Below, piece after piece: positions 18,023-27,500 of a stretch of DNA of 64,000 bases. The position numbers were made by a program, and so were the translations under genes. How positions within the stretch are numbered: the stretch's first letter is position 1; every line of letters begins with the position of its first letter. The stretch comes from Methylobacterium sp. Leaf125 (GTDB lineage: Bacteria; Pseudomonadota; Alphaproteobacteria; Rhizobiales; Beijerinckiaceae): positions 186,100 to 250,099 of the forward strand of contig NZ_LMNU01000023.1 in the NCBI RefSeq assembly GCF_001423085.1, read 5' to 3'. The notes below the pieces were generated by a model. It did no database searches and was not told the origin of the DNA. It worked only from the letters and a program-made list of their open reading frames with translations.

Positions 18023-18667
18023 ATGAAGATGTACGGCAATTGGCGCTCGGCCGCAGCGTTCCGGGTGCGGGTGGCCCTCAACCTCAAGGGCATCGCCTAC
18101 GAGGAGATCTTCCTCGACCTCGATGCCGGCGAGCAGTTCAAGCCCGACTTCCTCGCGATCAATCCGCAGGGGGCGGTGCCGGCGTTCTTCGATGGCGACG
18201 GCCCGCCGCTGATCCAGTCCCTGGCCATCCTCGACTATCTCGAGGACATCCATCCGGCCGCGCCGCTGCTGCCCGACGAGCCGCGCGCGCGGGCCCGCGC
18301 CCGCTCCCTTGCCCAGGTCGTCGCCTGCGACACCCATCCGCTCTACGTGCCGCGGGTGCGCAACTTCCTGATGGAGACCTACGACCTGCCGCGCGAGCGG
18401 ATGCTCGACTTCGTGCGCCACTGGATGGCGACCGGGCTGAAGACCCTGGAGACGCGCCTGACCCGGGAGCCCGGCACCGGCCGCTACGCCCAGGGCGACG
18501 CGGTGAGCCACGCCGATCTCTGCCTCGTCAGCCTGTGGGTCGGCACCGGCATCTTCGGCGTCGACACGGCGCCCTTCCCCACGGTGCGCCGGATCGCCGA
18601 GGACTGCCTCGCCCAGGACGCCTTCGCCCGGGCCCATCCCCTGCGTCAGCCGGGCGCGCCGGCGTGA
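18023..18667 (+). CDS. maiA: Maleylacetoacetate isomerase / zeta-class glutathione S-transferase
   Basis: A 214-residue GST of the zeta class. It starts MKMYGNWRSAAAFRVRVALN, where the family usually has RSSxxxRVRIAL, so one of the two active-site serines is alanine here. The thioredoxin-like domain continues with INPQGAVPAFF and LIQSLAILDYLED, the glutathione-binding signature. The helical C-terminal domain ends in the usual FPTVRRIAEDCL region. Zeta enzymes isomerise maleylacetoacetate in tyrosine degradation, but no other gene of that pathway is nearby, so the substrate is uncertain. It is divergent from dgcN, with 173 bp between them, and is followed by ndh. Confidence 0.8.
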   Translation: MKMYGNWRSAAAFRVRVALNLKGIAYEEIFLDLDAGEQFKPDFLAINPQGAVPAFFDGDGPPLIQSLAILDYLEDIHPAAPLLPDEPRARARARSLAQVVACDTHPLYVPRVRNFLMETYDLPRERMLDFVRHWMATGLKTLETRLTREPGTGRYAQGDAVSHADLCLVSLWVGTGIFGVDTAPFPTVRRIAEDCLAQDAFARAHPLRQPGAPA

Positions 18668-18780
18668 TGGGAATGGCGGTCGATTTACAATCCTTCTAAG
18701 CTGAACACCGGGATGACGATGCGGCGCTCGCCGTGGGGGCACGCATCCGCACAATCGTGAGACACGAGGACCTGAGCGAC

Positions 18781-20112
18781 ATGGTACCGGGCGAAACCGA
18801 GGACAATCTGCACCGCATCGTGGTCGTCGGCGGCGGCGCGGCGGGGCTGCAGCTCGCCACGAAACTGGGCGACAAGCTCGGCCGCACGAGCAAGGCGCAC
18901 GTGACCCTGGTCGACCGGGCGCGGACCCACATCTGGAAGCCGCTGCTGCACGAGGTCGCCGCCGGTAGCCTCGATGTCGGCCACCACGCGGTAGATTACC
19001 TGCACCACGCCCACCGGCACCATTTCCGCTACCGCATCGGCGAGATGACCGGTCTCGACCGCTCCAAGCGGGTGATCCACCTCGCGGCCAGCCACGACAC
19101 CGAGGGGCGCGAGGTCACGCCGATCCGCGAGATCCCCTACGACACGCTGGTGATGGCGGTGGGCTCGACCACCAACGACTTCGGCACACCCGGCGTGCAG
19201 CAGAACGCCATCGCCCTCGACACCCAGGGCCAGGCGGTGCGCTTCCACCAGCGCCTGATCAACGGCATGCTGCGGGCCCACACCCAGCCGGGGCCGGTGC
19301 GGGCCGGCCAGCTCCACGTCGTGGTCATCGGCGCCGGGGCGACGGGCACCGAGCTCGCCGCCGAGCTCCACCGCACCACCCGCGACGTGGCCGCCACCGG
19401 GCTCGACCGCATCGACCCGGCCAAGGACCTGAAGATCACCCTGGTGGAGGCGGCGAGCCGCATCCTGCCGGCGGTGCCGGAGCGCATGTCCCGCGACGTC
19501 ATGGTGCTGCTGGACAAGATCGGCGTCGAGGTCCGGACCGGGGCCCGGGTCACCGAGGTCCGGCCCGACGGGGTCCAGCTCGCCGATGGCGGCTTCATCC
19601 CGTCCGAGCTCGTGGTCTGGGCCGCCGGCGTCAAGGCACCGCCCTTCCTGCACGAGATCGGCGGCCTCGAGACCACGCGCAACAACCAGCTCGTGGTGAC
19701 GCCGACCCTGCAGACCACCCGCGATCCCGACATCTTCGCCATGGGCGACTGCGCCTACCTGGTGGAGAAGGGCTCCGACACGCCGATCCCGCCCCGCGCC
19801 CAGGCGGCCCACCAGCAGGCGACGCACCTCATCAAGATCATCCCCGAGAAGATGGCCGGCAGGCCGCTCAAGCCCTTCAAGTACCGCGACTTCGGCTCGC
19901 TGGTCTCGCTGGGCGAATACTCGACGGTCGGCAGCCTGATGGGGTTCATCAAGGGCAAGAACATGTTCATCGCCGGACTGTTCGCCCGGATGATGTATCG
20001 CTCGCTGTACAAGATGCACGAGCAGGCCCTGCACGGCACGGTCAAGACCACCCTCGACGCGGTCGCCCGGGCCCTGACCCGGCGCACCGAGTCGCGCGTG
20101 AAGCTGCACTGA
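18781..20112 (+). CDS. ndh: Type II NADH:quinone oxidoreductase
   Basis: A 443-residue flavoprotein. RIVVVGGGAAGLQLATKLGD is the FAD-binding loop near the N-terminus, VVVIGAGATGTELAAELH is the NADH-binding loop, and DIFAMGDCAYL closes the FAD site. AAGVKAPPFL and the C-terminal amphipathic segment (SLMGFIKGKNMFIAGLFARM) fit a monotopic membrane NDH-2. It passes electrons from NADH to quinone without pumping protons. The ATG at 18781 is preferred to the GTG at 18733 because family homology begins there. The next gene starts 22 bp after the stop and may be co-transcribed. Confidence 0.93.
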   Translation: MVPGETEDNLHRIVVVGGGAAGLQLATKLGDKLGRTSKAHVTLVDRARTHIWKPLLHEVAAGSLDVGHHAVDYLHHAHRHHFRYRIGEMTGLDRSKRVIHLAASHDTEGREVTPIREIPYDTLVMAVGSTTNDFGTPGVQQNAIALDTQGQAVRFHQRLINGMLRAHTQPGPVRAGQLHVVVIGAGATGTELAAELHRTTRDVAATGLDRIDPAKDLKITLVEAASRILPAVPERMSRDVMVLLDKIGVEVRTGARVTEVRPDGVQLADGGFIPSELVVWAAGVKAPPFLHEIGGLETTRNNQLVVTPTLQTTRDPDIFAMGDCAYLVEKGSDTPIPPRAQAAHQQATHLIKIIPEKMAGRPLKPFKYRDFGSLVSLGEYSTVGSLMGFIKGKNMFIAGLFARMMYRSLYKMHEQALHGTVKTTLDAVARALTRRTESRVKLH

Positions 20113-20134
20113 GCACGACTGGGAACCGATCGGC

Positions 20135-20485
20135 ATGTTTCTCGACATCGTCAAAGCGGTGCAGCAGCGCAATCCGGCGCTCGGCTCCTACGTCCTCGTC
20201 CTGCGCGGCGATTCCCGGGCGCGCGACGCGGCCGACCCGTCGCGCCTGTCGGACGAGGCCGAGGCCTGGCTCGCCGCGCACGCCCCGGGGGCGAAACTGT
20301 CCGAGGAGAAGGTGCTGCTGTCGCCCTATCCCGGCGGCATGCCGGCGGACCGGGCCGTCACCGTCCTGGCCTTCGCGGATGCCCGCCACCTCGCCGCCTT
20401 CGCGACGCGCTGGACGGCCGATCCGGAGCCGGAGGAGCCGGACGACACGAACGCGGCGGACGACGCGCAGGACAAGCCGGACTAG
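20135..20485 (+). CDS. Conserved hypothetical protein, acidic tail
   Basis: A 116-residue cytoplasmic protein beginning MFLDIVKAVQQRNPALGSYV. The first 90 residues look like a compact alpha/beta domain (VTVLAFADARHLAAFATRW), and the last 25 are strongly acidic (EEPDDTNAADDAQDKPD). I do not recognise a characterised family. It follows ndh closely in the same direction, which suggests co-expression. Codon usage matches the neighbours. Confidence 0.7.
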   Translation: MFLDIVKAVQQRNPALGSYVLVLRGDSRARDAADPSRLSDEAEAWLAAHAPGAKLSEEKVLLSPYPGGMPADRAVTVLAFADARHLAAFATRWTADPEPEEPDDTNAADDAQDKPD

Positions 20486-20511
20486 GCTTCTGCGGGCGCG
20501 TGCGTCCCTCC

Positions 20512-20530
20512 TCTCCCCGCGAGCGGGGGG
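20512..20530. terminator. Small GC hairpin between convergent genes
   Basis: CCCCG at 20515-20519 pairs with CGGGG at 20524-20528 with a four-base loop, between the ndh unit and the leftward ligase gene. The stem is short and there is no T tract, so the call is weak. Confidence 0.3.
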
Positions 20531-20557
20531 CGGAGAAGCCGGACCGGAGGCCCGGGC

Positions 20558-21835
20558 CTAGCGAGGGGTCGGCCTGACCGACACCCGCCCACCCGTCAGC
20601 CAGCGCAGGCGAGCGGCCTCGAGGCCCCAGATCATGCCCAGCATCATGTAGACGTGGCGCCACTTCTCGATGTCGATCTGGAAGGCCTGCAGGAAGAACA
20701 TCAGCAGGGCGGGCCAGACGATCTGGGCGTGGCGGCGATAGGGCGTGTCGCGGCGCATCAGGCGGAAGCCGACCACGCTCGTCATCACGACGAGGCCGAT
20801 GAAGGTGACGCCGGCGAGCCAGCCGCCATTGGCGAAGCTGCCGATATAGGTGTTGTGCGGCTCCAGGGCGAAGATCAGGCGCCAGCGCAGGGGGCCCATG
20901 CCGAAGGGCTCGTCCACCAGCATGTTGAGGCCGCGCAGCTGGTTGCCGAAGCGTCCGGTCTCGCCGGTATCGTAGTCCTGCGTGACCGCGGCGCGCTTCG
21001 AGAACATCTCGGCGGTGTCGCCGATCGACAGCAGGCCGACGATGGCGACCGCGGTGGCCACCAGGGCCAGCACCGTCAGGGTGACGATGCGGCGGCGCAG
21101 GCGCGCCGAGGGGGTGGTGGTGTAGACGCTGCCGACCATCACCGCGACGGCGATGAGCGAGCCGGCCCAGGAGCCGCGCGAGAAGGACAGGAAGATGCCG
21201 GCCACGATCACCATCAGGATCGCGCAGGCGAGGACCGGCCGCCGGCTCGTGCCGAGGAGCAGGCCGTGCATCAGGTAGAGGGCGCCGAGGGTCAGGAACG
21301 AGCCGAAGACGTTGGGGTCCTGGAAGGTGCCCGAGGCGCGACCGTACTTGTAGAACAGGTCCTCGGTGGGGATGAACCCGAAATAGCCGACGATGCCGAA
21401 GGCGCTCGACAGGAGGCAGCTCGCCACGAAGGTCTTGAGCACCAGCTCCATCCGCGCCTGCGTGTCGTCGGCGAACAGCATCGCGAAGAACACGCCGGTG
21501 ATGGCGAGGTAGGCGAGCTGGATCGTCCAGGTCACCGGCAGGGCCTGGTCGATATAGGGCAGCAGCGCCACCGTGATCGCACCGACGTAGAGGATCAGCA
21601 GCCCGAGCAGCGGCACCATGCCCCGGTGCAGGCGCAGGCCGAGACAGAGCCAGAGCACGATGGTGGGGATCGCCACCACGTCGTAGGGCGAGGTGTCCGA
21701 GAAGGCGAAGCAGGCGAAGAAGATGAAGGCGACGAGGAGCAGCGTCGCCAGGCGCCGGAGCACGTGCAGGACGGGGATGTGGGCCCAGGCTCCCGCCTGC
21801 CAGCGCGACGCGCCGGGTGCCATCGTGAACGCCAT
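20558..21835 (-). CDS. O-antigen ligase / polymerase-like membrane protein (Wzy_C family)
   Basis: A 425-residue protein with about eleven hydrophobic helices. The stretch GRASGTFQDPNVFGSFLTLG, with FGMGPLRW and EPHNTYIGSFANGG later, is the hallmark of the O-antigen ligase/polymerase family, whose large periplasmic loop carries the conserved Arg and His. It should join or polymerise glycan chains at the periplasmic face. It occupies the position after murD where ftsW is found in an intact dcw cluster, but it has no SEDS-family motifs. A gap of 109 bp separates it from murD in the same direction. Confidence 0.85.
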   Translation of the reverse strand: MAFTMAPGASRWQAGAWAHIPVLHVLRRLATLLLVAFIFFACFAFSDTSPYDVVAIPTIVLWLCLGLRLHRGMVPLLGLLILYVGAITVALLPYIDQALPVTWTIQLAYLAITGVFFAMLFADDTQARMELVLKTFVASCLLSSAFGIVGYFGFIPTEDLFYKYGRASGTFQDPNVFGSFLTLGALYLMHGLLLGTSRRPVLACAILMVIVAGIFLSFSRGSWAGSLIAVAVMVGSVYTTTPSARLRRRIVTLTVLALVATAVAIVGLLSIGDTAEMFSKRAAVTQDYDTGETGRFGNQLRGLNMLVDEPFGMGPLRWRLIFALEPHNTYIGSFANGGWLAGVTFIGLVVMTSVVGFRLMRRDTPYRRHAQIVWPALLMFFLQAFQIDIEKWRHVYMMLGMIWGLEAARLRWLTGGRVSVRPTPR

Positions 21836-21944
21836 GCACTCAACCCATCACCGCGCCGCCGACAGGGCGGGACCGCGCTACACGCCGCCGATGGGACGCG
21901 AGAATGATTGAGAATTTGGATGGCGAATCCGCGCGCGGCCCGCC

Positions 21945-23306
21945 TCAGGGCAGCGCGCGCACCAGATTCCGGAATTGATCCCCACGATCCTCGAAACTGC
22001 GGAACTGATCGTAGGAGGCGCAGGCCGGCGAGAGCAGCACCACGGGCTCGGCCGCCGGCGACGCCGCGGCGGCCTCGGCCGCCCGAGCGGTGGCGACCGC
22101 GAGGGTGCCGCAGGCCGTGTAGGGCACCCGGCCCTCCAGCGTGGCGGCGAAGGCGTCGCTCGCCGCGCCGATGAGGTAGGCGTGGGCCACGCGGCCGAAG
22201 AGCGGCGCCAGGGGGGCGATGCCGCCCTCCTTGGCCTTGCCGCCGAGGATCCAGTGGATGTCGTGAAAGGCGGTGAGCGCCTTCTCGGTGGAATCGGCGT
22301 TGGTCGCCTTCGAATCGTTGACGAAGAGCACGCGCCCGCGCCGGCCGACCTCCTCCATGCGGTGGGGCAGGCCGGGGAAGCTGCGCAGGCCGGCGACGAG
22401 GTCCGCGTCGTCGATCCCGAGGGCCCGGACGCAGGCGGCGGCCACCGCCGCGTTCTGCCAGTTGTGCGCCCCGCGCAGCGACCCGATCCCGGCGAGGTCG
22501 GCGATGGCTGCGCCGTCGGCGTCGAACACCGTCCCGTCGCGGGCCGACAGGCCGTCGAAGCCCGCCTCAGGCAGTCCCACGTGGATCCGCACGCAGGGGC
22601 CCCCCCGGCGGTCGGCGATGGCCCGGCTGAGGTCGTCGTCGACGCCCACGATGGTGCGGTCCGCGCCCGCCACCAGCCGCTCCTTGATGGCGGCGTAGTC
22701 GGCCAGCGTCCCGTGGCGGTCGAGATGGTCCGGCGTGATGTTGAGGAGGATGCCGAGGCTCGGGTCGAGGCTCGGCGTCAGGTCGATCTGGAACGACGAG
22801 AGTTCGATCACGTGGATCCGGTCCGGCGCCGGCGGCTCCAGGGACAGGATCGCCGTGCCGATGTTGCCGCCCATCTGCACGTCGCGCCCGGCGGAGGCGA
22901 GGATGTGGGCGATCAGCGCCGTGGTGGTCGACTTGCCGTTGGTCCCCGTGATGGCGACGAACGGCGCGCCCGGCGCGCGCGCCCGGCGCTCCTGGCAGAA
23001 CAGCTCGATGTCGCCGATCACCGGGAGGCCGGCCGCGCCGGCCTTCTCCACCGTCCAGTGCGGCGCCGGGTGGGTCAGGGGCACGCCGGGGGCGAGGATG
23101 AGGGCCGAGAAGCCGCTCCAGTCGGCCTCCCGCAGGTCGGACACCGTGATGCCCTGGCCGCGGGCGCGGCCCGTGCTCTCCGGGCTGTCGTCCCAGGCCA
23201 GGACGTCGGCACCGCCGGCGATCAGGGCGCGGACCGTGGCGAGGCCGGAGCCGCCGAGGCCGAACAGGGCGACCTTCTGGCCGGCGAAGGTGGTGACGGG
23301 CGTCAT
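21945..23306 (-). CDS. murD: UDP-N-acetylmuramoylalanine-D-glutamate ligase
   Basis: MurD adds D-glutamate to UDP-MurNAc-L-Ala in the cytoplasm. The protein is 453 residues. [17 protein letters not shown] is the N-terminal UDP-binding domain, [19 protein letters not shown] is the ATP-binding loop of Mur ligases, [13 protein letters not shown] follows in the central domain, and [17 protein letters not shown] and [12 protein letters not shown] are C-terminal domain signatures. It is the last gene of the leftward cell-wall series, 27 bp after mraY. ftsW, murG and murC do not follow it. Confidence 0.97.
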   Translation of the reverse strand: MTPVTTFAGQKVALFGLGGSGLATVRALIAGGADVLAWDDSPESTGRARGQGITVSDLREADWSGFSALILAPGVPLTHPAPHWTVEKAGAAGLPVIGDIELFCQERRARAPGAPFVAITGTNGKSTTTALIAHILASAGRDVQMGGNIGTAILSLEPPAPDRIHVIELSSFQIDLTPSLDPSLGILLNITPDHLDRHGTLADYAAIKERLVAGADRTIVGVDDDLSRAIADRRGGPCVRIHVGLPEAGFDGLSARDGTVFDADGAAIADLAGIGSLRGAHNWQNAAVAAACVRALGIDDADLVAGLRSFPGLPHRMEEVGRRGRVLFVNDSKATNADSTEKALTAFHDIHWILGGKAKEGGIAPLAPLFGRVAHAYLIGAASDAFAATLEGRVPYTACGTLAVATARAAEAAAASPAAEPVVLLSPACASYDQFRSFEDRGDQFRNLVRALP

Positions 23307-23333
23307 GACGACGGGCTCAGCATGGCGACGGGC

Positions 23334-24419
23334 TCAGCGCAGCTTCAGAGTGGCGAGGCCGGCCAGCGCCAGGATCACGGCGATGATCCAGAACCGGATC
23401 ACGACCTGCGGCTCCTTCCAGCCCTTCTGCTCGAAGTGGTGGTGGATCGGGGCCATGCGGAAGACCCGCTTGCCCGTCAGCTTGAACGACGCGACCTGGA
23501 TGATCACCGACATCATCTCGAGCACGAACAGACCGCCGACGATCGCCAGCACGATCTCGTGCTTGGTCGCCACCGCGATGGTGCCGAGCAGGCCGCCCAG
23601 CGCCAGGGACCCAGTATCGCCCATGAAGACCTGGGCGGGGGGCGCGTTGAACCAGAGGAAGCCGAGCCCGGCCCCGATCACCGCGCCGCAGACCACCGCG
23701 AGCTCGCCGGTGTCGCGGACGTAGTTCACCTGCAGGTAGCCGGCCGTGAAGACGTTGCCGACGAGGTAGGCGATGACGCCGAAGGTGCCGCAGGCGATCA
23801 TCACCGGCACGATGGCGAGGCCGTCGAGGCCGTCGGTCATGTTCACCGAGTTGCCCGCACCGACGATCACGAAGGCGGCGAACAGCACGTAGAACCAGCC
23901 GAGGTTGAGCAGCGCGTCCTTGAAGATCGGGAAGGCGAGCTGGTTCTGCAGGGTCGGAGCCGAGTAGACCGAGATGAGCACGCAGGCCGCGATGGCGATG
24001 CAGGCTTCCAGCAGCAGGCGGAACTTGCCCGAGAAGCCCTTGTGCGACTGCTTCGTCACCTTGAGGTAGTCGTCGTAGAAGCCGATCGCGCCGAAGCCCA
24101 GCGTCACCGCCAGGGTGACCCAGACGTAGTGGTTGCGCGGGTTGGCCCAGAGCAGGATCGCGACCACGCAGCCGGCCAGGATCATCAGGCCGCCCATGGT
24201 CGGGGTGCCGCGCTTCGTCAGCAGGTGCGACTGGGGGCCGTCCTCGCGGATCGGCTGGCCCTTGCCCTGGCGCAGGCGCAGCGAGGAGATGATCAGCGGC
24301 CCGAACCAGAACACGAACAGGCCCGCCGTGAACAGCGCGCCGCCGGTGCGGAAGGTGATGTAGCGGAAGACGTTGAGGGCGGAGACGGTGCCGCTCAGGT
24401 CCGACAGGAGATACAGCAT
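23334..24419 (-). CDS. mraY: Phospho-N-acetylmuramoyl-pentapeptide transferase
   Basis: MraY moves phospho-MurNAc-pentapeptide from UDP to undecaprenyl phosphate, giving lipid I. The 361-residue protein has about ten membrane helices. [40 protein letters not shown] and [13 protein letters not shown] are the conserved cytoplasmic loops, including the aspartates that bind magnesium and the HHH triad. It sits between murF (85 bp upstream) and murD (27 bp downstream), as in the standard cluster. Confidence 0.98.
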   Translation of the reverse strand: MLYLLSDLSGTVSALNVFRYITFRTGGALFTAGLFVFWFGPLIISSLRLRQGKGQPIREDGPQSHLLTKRGTPTMGGLMILAGCVVAILLWANPRNHYVWVTLAVTLGFGAIGFYDDYLKVTKQSHKGFSGKFRLLLEACIAIAACVLISVYSAPTLQNQLAFPIFKDALLNLGWFYVLFAAFVIVGAGNSVNMTDGLDGLAIVPVMIACGTFGVIAYLVGNVFTAGYLQVNYVRDTGELAVVCGAVIGAGLGFLWFNAPPAQVFMGDTGSLALGGLLGTIAVATKHEIVLAIVGGLFVLEMMSVIIQVASFKLTGKRVFRMAPIHHHFEQKGWKEPQVVIRFWIIAVILALAGLATLKLR

Positions 24420-24504
24420 CCAGCACCCGGCCGTGGTTCAATGCGAAATCAGCCGGAGGCTCAGGGGCGCGCAGCACCCCTCCCCGGCCGTGATGAAGGT
24501 CGCC

Positions 24505-26025
24505 TCAGCGCGCGACGGCGCGCGGCGGTTCGGCTTGGGCGTTCGCGTAACGGGCTTTGAGCGCTTCGACAATCCGGCCCATGCGGATGCTGTTCGAGCC
24601 CTTCACCATCACGGCGTCCCCGGGGCGCAGGGCCGAGAGCACGGGCTCGAGCAGGTCGGCGGAGGTCGCCGCGGAGGCGCCGCGCCGGCTCACCGGCAGG
24701 GCCTCGAACAGGTTGCGCATCAGGGGGCCGGCCGTGAAGACGAGGTCGACCTTGGCGGCCTCCACCGGCCCGGCGAGGGCGCGGTGGTGGGCCTCGCCCT
24801 CCGGCCCGAGCTCCAGCATGTCGCCCAGCACAGCGATGCGGCGCCCGCGCGGGCCGGTCTCGATGCCGGCCAGGGTCGCCAGGGCGGCGCGGATCGAGGC
24901 CGGGTTGGCGTTGTAGCTCTCGTCCACCAGGAAGGCCTCGCCCTCCCCGATCGCCAGGGCGGTGCGCTCGCCGCGGCCGACCGGGGGCCGCAGGGCCGCC
25001 AGCGACAGGGCCGCGCGGGCGAGGTCGGCGCCGAGCGCATGCACCACCGCCATCACGCCGAGCGAATTCATGGCCGTGTGCCGGCCCGGCGTGCCGAGCT
25101 GGTAGGTGACCGGGATGCCCATCACCACGGCGTCGACCACCGAGAGGTCGGGGCGGAGCACGATGCGCTGGGCGCGGACATCCGCCTCCGGGTGCTCGCC
25201 GAAGCTGACGACCCGGCCGGCCCGCGAGGCCTGGGCATGGGCGAGGAGGCGGGCATAATGCGGGTTGTCGCGATTGATGATCGCGGTGCCGCCGGCCTTG
25301 AGGCCGGAGAAAATCTCGCCCTTGGCGTCGGCGATGGCCGCGACGGAGGCGAAGTGCTCGACGTGAACGGGCTCGACCGTGGTGACCAGGGCGATGTCGG
25401 GCTGCACCATCGCGGTCAGCGGCACGATCTCGCGCGGGTGGTTCATGCCGATCTCGAACACGCCGAACTGCGTGTCGGCCGGCATGCGCGCCAGGGTCAG
25501 GGGCACCCCCCAATGGTTGTTGTAGGAGGCGATGGAGGCGTGCGTCGGCCCCTGCGCGGAGAGGACGTGGCGCAGGGCCTCCTTGGTCCCGGTCTTGCCG
25601 ACCGAGCCCGTCACCGCGACGATGCCCGCCCCGGTTCGGGCCCGGGCCGCGGCGCCGAGCGTGCGCATGGCGTCGAGGACGGGATCCTCGCCCGCGCCCG
25701 CGACCGCCAGCACCGGCCCGGCTTCGGCGAAACTTTGCGCCCGGTCGGCCGCGACCACGGCGGCGCCGGCACCGCGCCCCAGGGCGGCCGCGACGAAGTC
25801 GTGCCCGTCCCGGGCCTCGCCCCGGATGGCGAAGAACAGGTCGCCCGGCGCCAGCGTGCGGGTATCGATCGAGGCCCCGGTGATCGGCCTGCGGGGCCCC
25901 AGCAGGGTCCCGCCGGTGGCGGCTTCCAGGGCTTCGGGCGTCCAGAGCGGGGTCGTGCCTGGCGAAGTCGTGCCCGGCTGGGTCGTGCCTGGCGGAGTCG
26001 TGCCGGGCGGCGTCTTGTCGGTCAT
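24505..26025 (-). CDS. murF: UDP-N-acetylmuramoyl-tripeptide-D-alanyl-D-alanine ligase
   Basis: MurF adds D-Ala-D-Ala to the UDP-MurNAc-tripeptide. The enzyme proper begins at about residue 28 (LWTPEALEAATGG). GIVAVTGSVGKTGTKEALRH is the ATP-binding loop, SYNNHWGVPLTLARM and FEIGMNHPREI are MurF signatures, and DESYNANPASIRAAL is in the C-terminal domain. Before this the protein has a tail of repeated PGTTx units, encoded by a 15-bp tandem repeat, which normal MurF lacks. The ATG overlaps the murE stop (ATGA). Length is 506 residues, somewhat long because of the tail. Confidence 0.96.
   Translation of the reverse strand: MTDKTPPGTTPPGTTQPGTTSPGTTPLWTPEALEAATGGTLLGPRRPITGASIDTRTLAPGDLFFAIRGEARDGHDFVAAALGRGAGAAVVAADRAQSFAEAGPVLAVAGAGEDPVLDAMRTLGAAARARTGAGIVAVTGSVGKTGTKEALRHVLSAQGPTHASIASYNNHWGVPLTLARMPADTQFGVFEIGMNHPREIVPLTAMVQPDIALVTTVEPVHVEHFASVAAIADAKGEIFSGLKAGGTAIINRDNPHYARLLAHAQASRAGRVVSFGEHPEADVRAQRIVLRPDLSVVDAVVMGIPVTYQLGTPGRHTAMNSLGVMAVVHALGADLARAALSLAALRPPVGRGERTALAIGEGEAFLVDESYNANPASIRAALATLAGIETGPRGRRIAVLGDMLELGPEGEAHHRALAGPVEAAKVDLVFTAGPLMRNLFEALPVSRRGASAATSADLLEPVLSALRPGDAVMVKGSNSIRMGRIVEALKARYANAQAEPPRAVAR
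25952..26011 (-). repeat. 15-bp tandem repeat, four copies, at the N-terminus of murF
   Basis: Plus-strand copies start at 25952, 25967, 25982 and 25997, each beginning GTCGTGCC. They encode a run of Thr-Pro-Pro-Gly-Thr pentapeptides directly after the start codon region of murF. The period is a multiple of three and so frame-neutral. Confidence 0.92.
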
Positions 26026-27500
26026 GCTGAGCGTTCCGCGATCGCAGCCCGGAGGACGTCGTGGTCCGAGAAGGGCAGGACCTGTGACCCCACGATCTGG
26101 CCGGTTTCATGGCCCTTGCCGGCCACCACCAGCACGTCGCCGGGCTCCAGCGCCCGCACGGCGGTGCGGATCGCCTCGGCCCGGTCGCCGATCTCGACGG
26201 CGCCCGGGGCGGCGGCCAGGATCGCGGCGCGGATCGCGGCCGGGTCCTCGCTGCGCGGATTGTCGTCGGTGACGATGACGGCGTCCGCCTTCTCGGCCGC
26301 GATGGCGCCCATGATCGGGCGCTTGCCGGTGTCGCGGTCGCCGCCGCAGCCGAAGACGACGCGCAGCCGGCCGGTCGCGAAGGGGCGCAGGGCCGTCAGC
26401 ACGCCCGCGAGGGCTTCCGGCTTGTGGGCGTAGTCCACGAGGCAGAGGCCGCCATGGACCTCGCCGATCCGCTCCATCCGGCCCGGGACCCCGGTGAGAT
26501 GGTCGAGGGCGGCGATGACGCCGGCGGGGTCGGCCCGGCCGGCGGGGATCGCCAGCACGAGTCCGGCGGCCAGCAGCGCGTTCTCGACCTGGAAGGCACC
26601 GACCAGCGGCAGGCGCACGGCATACTCGTCCAGCCGGCCCGTCGGACCCGGGGCCTGCAGGACGAGGTGCTGGTGGAAGCCCTCGGTGCGCGCGGAGATC
26701 AGCCGCACGGTGTCGCCCTTCGACCCCGTGGTGTGGACGTCGAGGCCGCGGGCGGCGGCGGCCGCCACGACGACGTCGGCATAGGCGCCGTCGATGTTGA
26801 TGACCGCCGGGATGCCGGGCTGCGCCAGGGTCGTGAACAGCCGCAGCTTGGCCGCCAGGTAGTCGTCCATGGTGGCGTGGTAGTCGAGGTGGTCGCGCCC
26901 GAGATTGGTGTAGCCCACTGCGGCGAGCGCGACCCCGTCGAGGCGGCGCTGCTCGATCCCGTGCGAGGACGCCTCCATCGCCAGGATGTCGATGCCGTCC
27001 TCGGCGAGCCGCGCCAGGGTGGCGTGCAGGGTCACCGGGTCGGGGGTGGTCAGGGAGCCGTAGGTGGCGCCCCGGTTGGTGACGATGCCGACCGTGCCGA
27101 GGCTGGCCGCCTCGGCCCCGAGGCGGGCCAGGATCTGGCGCACGAAATCCGTGACCGAGCTCTTCCCGCTCGTCCCCGTCACCGCCACCACCTCGGCCGG
27201 CTGCCGGCCCGAGAAGGCCCGGGCCGCGAGGGCGAGGCTGCGGCGCACGTCCGCCACGGCGAGGTAGGGCACGCCGGCCTCGAGCCCCTTCGGCCGCGCG
27301 CCCTCGCTCACCACCGCCACGGCGCCGGCGCTCGCGGCGGTCGCGGCGAAGCGCCGGCCATCCGCGACGGTGCCGGGCACGGCGACGAAGACGAAGCCCG
27401 GCGCGACCTTGCGCGAATCGGCCGTGAGCCCGGCGACCGGCAGGCCGGCGAGGCCGGCCTCCGCCTCGGGAAAGAGCGCGCCGAGGGTCGGCCCGCTCAT
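26022..27500 (-). CDS. murE: UDP-MurNAc-L-Ala-D-Glu:meso-diaminopimelate ligase
   Basis: MurE adds the third stem-peptide residue. VVAVTGTSGKSSVTDFVRQ is the ATP loop, TTPDPVTLHATLARL contacts the substrate, and MEASSHGIEQRR is a central-domain signature. VTDDNPRSEDPAAIR contains the DNPR motif that selects meso-diaminopimelate rather than lysine. The length of 492 residues is typical. Its ATG overlaps the ftsI stop and its own stop overlaps the murF start (ATGA in both cases), so ftsI-murE-murF are tightly coupled. Confidence 0.98.
   Translation of the reverse strand: MSGPTLGALFPEAEAGLAGLPVAGLTADSRKVAPGFVFVAVPGTVADGRRFAATAASAGAVAVVSEGARPKGLEAGVPYLAVADVRRSLALAARAFSGRQPAEVVAVTGTSGKSSVTDFVRQILARLGAEAASLGTVGIVTNRGATYGSLTTPDPVTLHATLARLAEDGIDILAMEASSHGIEQRRLDGVALAAVGYTNLGRDHLDYHATMDDYLAAKLRLFTTLAQPGIPAVINIDGAYADVVVAAAAARGLDVHTTGSKGDTVRLISARTEGFHQHLVLQAPGPTGRLDEYAVRLPLVGAFQVENALLAAGLVLAIPAGRADPAGVIAALDHLTGVPGRMERIGEVHGGLCLVDYAHKPEALAGVLTALRPFATGRLRVVFGCGGDRDTGKRPIMGAIAAEKADAVIVTDDNPRSEDPAAIRAAILAAAPGAVEIGDRAEAIRTAVRALEPGDVLVVAGKGHETGQIVGSQVLPFSDHDVLRAAIAERSA

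Noticed and set aside
18023..18667. Tyrosine-degradation operon around the GST
   Set aside because: No fumarylacetoacetase or homogentisate dioxygenase gene is near, so the pathway is not supported by context.
20558..21835. FtsW/SEDS protein at the expected place after murD
   Set aside because: The GTFQDPNVFG and EPHNTYI motifs belong to the O-antigen ligase family, and no SEDS motifs are present.
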